Origin: Methylobacterium sp. CB376
GTDB taxonomy: Bacteria; Pseudomonadota; Alphaproteobacteria; Rhizobiales; Beijerinckiaceae
Length of the DNA stretch: 64,000 nucleotides
Assembly: GCF_029714205.1 (NCBI RefSeq)
Contig: NZ_CP121648.1
Span: 1,488,001-1,552,000 of the forward strand
Direction of reading: 5' to 3'
The translations under genes were made by a program, and so were the position numbers. Positions 62,476 to 64,000 of the stretch are shown piece after piece. Each line of letters starts with the position of its first letter. Position 1 is the stretch's first letter. Below the pieces are notes generated by a model. It worked only from the letters and a program-made list of their open reading frames with translations. It searched no databases and was not told where the DNA came from.

Positions 62476-63435
62476 TCAGTGGCTCGGCGCGCCGACGCGC
62501 CTGAAGACCTGGATGCGGAAGTTGCCGGTATCGGCCACGTAGACGAGGCCGGTGTCGCGGTCGACCAGAACCCCGTGAAGGTTGGAGAAGGCCCCGGGAG
62601 CCGAGCCCGGCACGCCCCACATCCCGAGGAAACGGCCGTCCGGGCCGAGCACCTGGACGCGGCTGTTGCCGATCTCGCTGACGTAGACGTTCCCGTCGCG
62701 GTCGAAGCCGAGGCCGGCTGGGGAGCGGAACTCGCCCGGCCCCGTGCCGGTCCGTCCCCAGACCGCGAGCAGCCGGCCCTCCGGGTCGAACACCTGGAGC
62801 CGGTCGTTGCGCAGGTCCGTGACGAAGAGGCGGCCGTCGGGCGAGACCTTGGCGGCCTCCGGGGAGTCGAACTCGCCCGGCCCCGCGCCCCGGCGGCCGA
62901 ACGCGCGGACATGCGCGCCGTCGAGGTCGAAGACGCTGACGCGGTGCGTGCCGGCCTCCGGCACGAACAGCCGGCCGCCATGGATGTCCATGAACTCCGA
63001 GCGCATCGTCTGTCCCGCGCCGGCCCCGTAGCCGCCGAAGGTGACCAGCCAGCGGAAGGCCGGATCGTACTTCTTGATGAACCCCGACGCGTGATCGGCG
63101 ACGAAGACGTTGCCGGCCTCGTCGACCGCGATGCCTTCCGGCCGTTCGAGATGGTGATCCTCGTCGCCCCTGCCGCCGAACCGGCCGAGGAATCGGCCGG
63201 TCGTCTTGTCGAAGGCCTGGACCCAGGCATGGGCGGCGTCGGTGGCCAGGATCCTGCCGTCCCGCGTGAGGGCGAGATCCTCGACATACTCGAATTGGCC
63301 CGCCTCCGTGCCGCGCGTGCCGATGCTCGCGATCGGCTCGAATTGCCAGGGGGTCCCGGACGACCGCGCGGGCCCGCCACCGCACGCGATCAGGGCGGCT
63401 GCGGCAAGCGTGCGGGCGAGGCGAGTCACGTTCAT
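62476..63435 (-). CDS. exported NHL-repeat beta-propeller protein
   Basis: A 319-residue protein with a leader ending near ACGGGPA (a lipobox LIAC is present, so it may be a lipoprotein). Five or six NHL repeats follow (ERPEGIAVDEAGNVFVADHA, SPEAAKVSPDGRLFVTDLRN, SPAGLGFDRDGNVYVSEIGN, GVLVDRDTGLVYVADTGNFR). It probably senses or binds a ligand outside the cytoplasmic membrane and may feed the GGDEF/EAL protein behind it. Confidence 0.85.
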   Translation of the reverse strand: MNVTRLARTLAAAALIACGGGPARSSGTPWQFEPIASIGTRGTEAGQFEYVEDLALTRDGRILATDAAHAWVQAFDKTTGRFLGRFGGRGDEDHHLERPEGIAVDEAGNVFVADHASGFIKKYDPAFRWLVTFGGYGAGAGQTMRSEFMDIHGGRLFVPEAGTHRVSVFDLDGAHVRAFGRRGAGPGEFDSPEAAKVSPDGRLFVTDLRNDRLQVFDPEGRLLAVWGRTGTGPGEFRSPAGLGFDRDGNVYVSEIGNSRVQVLGPDGRFLGMWGVPGSAPGAFSNLHGVLVDRDTGLVYVADTGNFRIQVFRRVGAPSH

Positions 63436-63742
63436 CGAGGGCGAACTCCGGCGTCGGTCGCGGCGGGGATGCGTGGATCACGCGGATCGTGGCAAGTTCA
63501 GCGTCGCGGACCGAGCGTCACTCCAGAACAATCGACGCCGAGAGCGGGCGTGGAGCGATGAGGCGGCACGAGAACGGCCAGCCTCGCTCTTGGAGGCGCT
63601 CATTCGTCTGGCCTGGAGCCGATCAATCCGCATTTCATTACAGCATCCGAACATATGCCGCAAGGGCACGCGGGTGCGAGGACAGTTCAGGCGCGTCACC
63701 CGCCGGTCCCGGATGCCTGACGGGGTGGGACGCCGGGCGGCC
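63436..63742. other. no recognised gene
   Basis: 307 bp between the NHL gene start and the chemotaxis receptor stop; presumably the promoter of the NHL/GGDEF operon. Lower in GC at 63600-63660. Confidence 0.45.
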
Positions 63743-64000
63743 TCATCCCGCCTTGAGGAATTTCTCAACGCTGCCGCTGAGGTCGGCCGAGTGCTCCGCG
63801 AGATCGCCGGCGATCGCGCGGACCGACCCGGCCAGCTCCCCGGTCGAACTCGCGGCCGCCGAGACGCCCCCGATATTGCCCGACATCTCCTCGGTCGCGG
63901 CCGACTGCTCCTCGACGGCGCTCGCCATCGCCAGGGTGAGCTTCGACAGCTCGGCCACGGCCGTGGCGATGGTCTGGATCGCCTCGACGGCGTGGCCCGT
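63743..64000 (-). CDS. methyl-accepting chemotaxis protein, C-terminal end (5' cut off by window)
   Basis: The last 85 residues of a receptor signalling domain: AIQTIATAVAELSKLTLAMA and SAVEEQSAATEEMSGNIGGV, with the methylation-helix pattern EEQ-SAATEE, then a coiled tail ending SVEKFLKAG. The beginning lies beyond base 64000. Cytoplasmic end of a chemoreceptor. Confidence 0.87.
   Translation of the reverse strand, partial: TGHAVEAIQTIATAVAELSKLTLAMASAVEEQSAATEEMSGNIGGVSAAASSTGELAGSVRAIAGDLAEHSADLSGSVEKFLKAG

Noticed and set aside
58729..63561. A 1610-codon plus-strand frame over rho, the GGDEF/EAL gene and the NHL gene
   Set aside because: It is a shadow: real genes with motifs lie in other frames, and its composition is the Arg/Gly/Ala-rich type typical of high-GC shadow frames.

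Overview
The window is very GC-rich, its protein-coding frames are strongly GC3-biased, and it carries Rhizobiales-type genes (a Tim44-like/mltA/smr block, secB, rho, ECF sigma with a partner gene, an orphan branched-chain-type binding protein pair) plus several copies of a two-hairpin intergenic repeat. Together these suggest an alphaproteobacterium close to Methylobacterium. That is inference from gene style and order, not from a database match.

Region by region. (1) 1-9420 is an aromatic catabolic island: a divergent LysR regulator, benABCD (benzoate to catechol), catABC (catechol to 3-oxoadipate enol-lactone by ortho cleavage), an AAHS-type aromatic acid/H+ symporter and a DUF849/BKACE beta-keto acid cleavage enzyme. 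No pcaD, pcaIJ or pcaF is present, so the BKACE gene is a candidate replacement for the last CoA steps. (2) 9654-17564 is a second catabolic island: enoyl-CoA hydratase, CoA transferase, periplasmic binding protein, FAD oxidoreductase, GntR regulator and a dimeric alpha-beta barrel protein on the minus strand, with a paralogous binding protein reading the other way across a perfect 12-bp palindrome. (3) 17751-22715 holds a TRAP-type binding protein, a PxpA-like protein, an M20 amidohydrolase, a diaminopropionate ammonia-lyase-like enzyme and an Lrp regulator, suggesting amino acid or ureido-compound catabolism. (4) 22737-32256 carries a LysR gene, a GST plus FMN/FAD/2Fe-2S fusion reductase pair, and a TetR-controlled RND efflux pump with a 20-bp minisatellite between its two genes. 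(5) 32257-33556 is gene-poor and partly lower in GC. (6) 33557-42858 mixes small exported proteins, an ECF sigma factor overlapping a membrane-anchored alpha/beta hydrolase, a patatin, a LysR gene, a thioredoxin-fold protein, a cupin with a repeat-built signal peptide and an MFS exporter. (7) 42859-50170 is a decaying accessory segment: a PLA2-like secreted protein, a glyoxalase-family gene split by a repeat element, an internally deleted redoxin gene, an FMN reductase, AraC and LysR regulators and a cytochrome P460-family protein with an unusual CxxxCH motif. (8) 50171-53110 is an overlapping operon (aldo/keto reductase, NADP/F420-type reductase, NTP/NDP-exchange-type transporter). (9) 53601-64000 returns to core genes: tRNA-Ser(GCU), secB, Tim44-like, mltA, smr, rho, an NHL protein, a GGDEF/EAL protein and the end of a chemotaxis receptor.

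Three genes within 4 kb (mltA, smr, GGDEF/EAL) each carry one apparent single-base frameshift, in the directions -1, +1 and +1. These could be real lesions or sequence errors. I see no CRISPR array, prophage or complete insertion sequence. The most interesting leads are the BKACE gene in the ben/cat operon, the two-hairpin repeat family whose arms change while staying complementary and one copy of which sits inside a glyoxalase gene, and the CxxxCH cytochrome P460.
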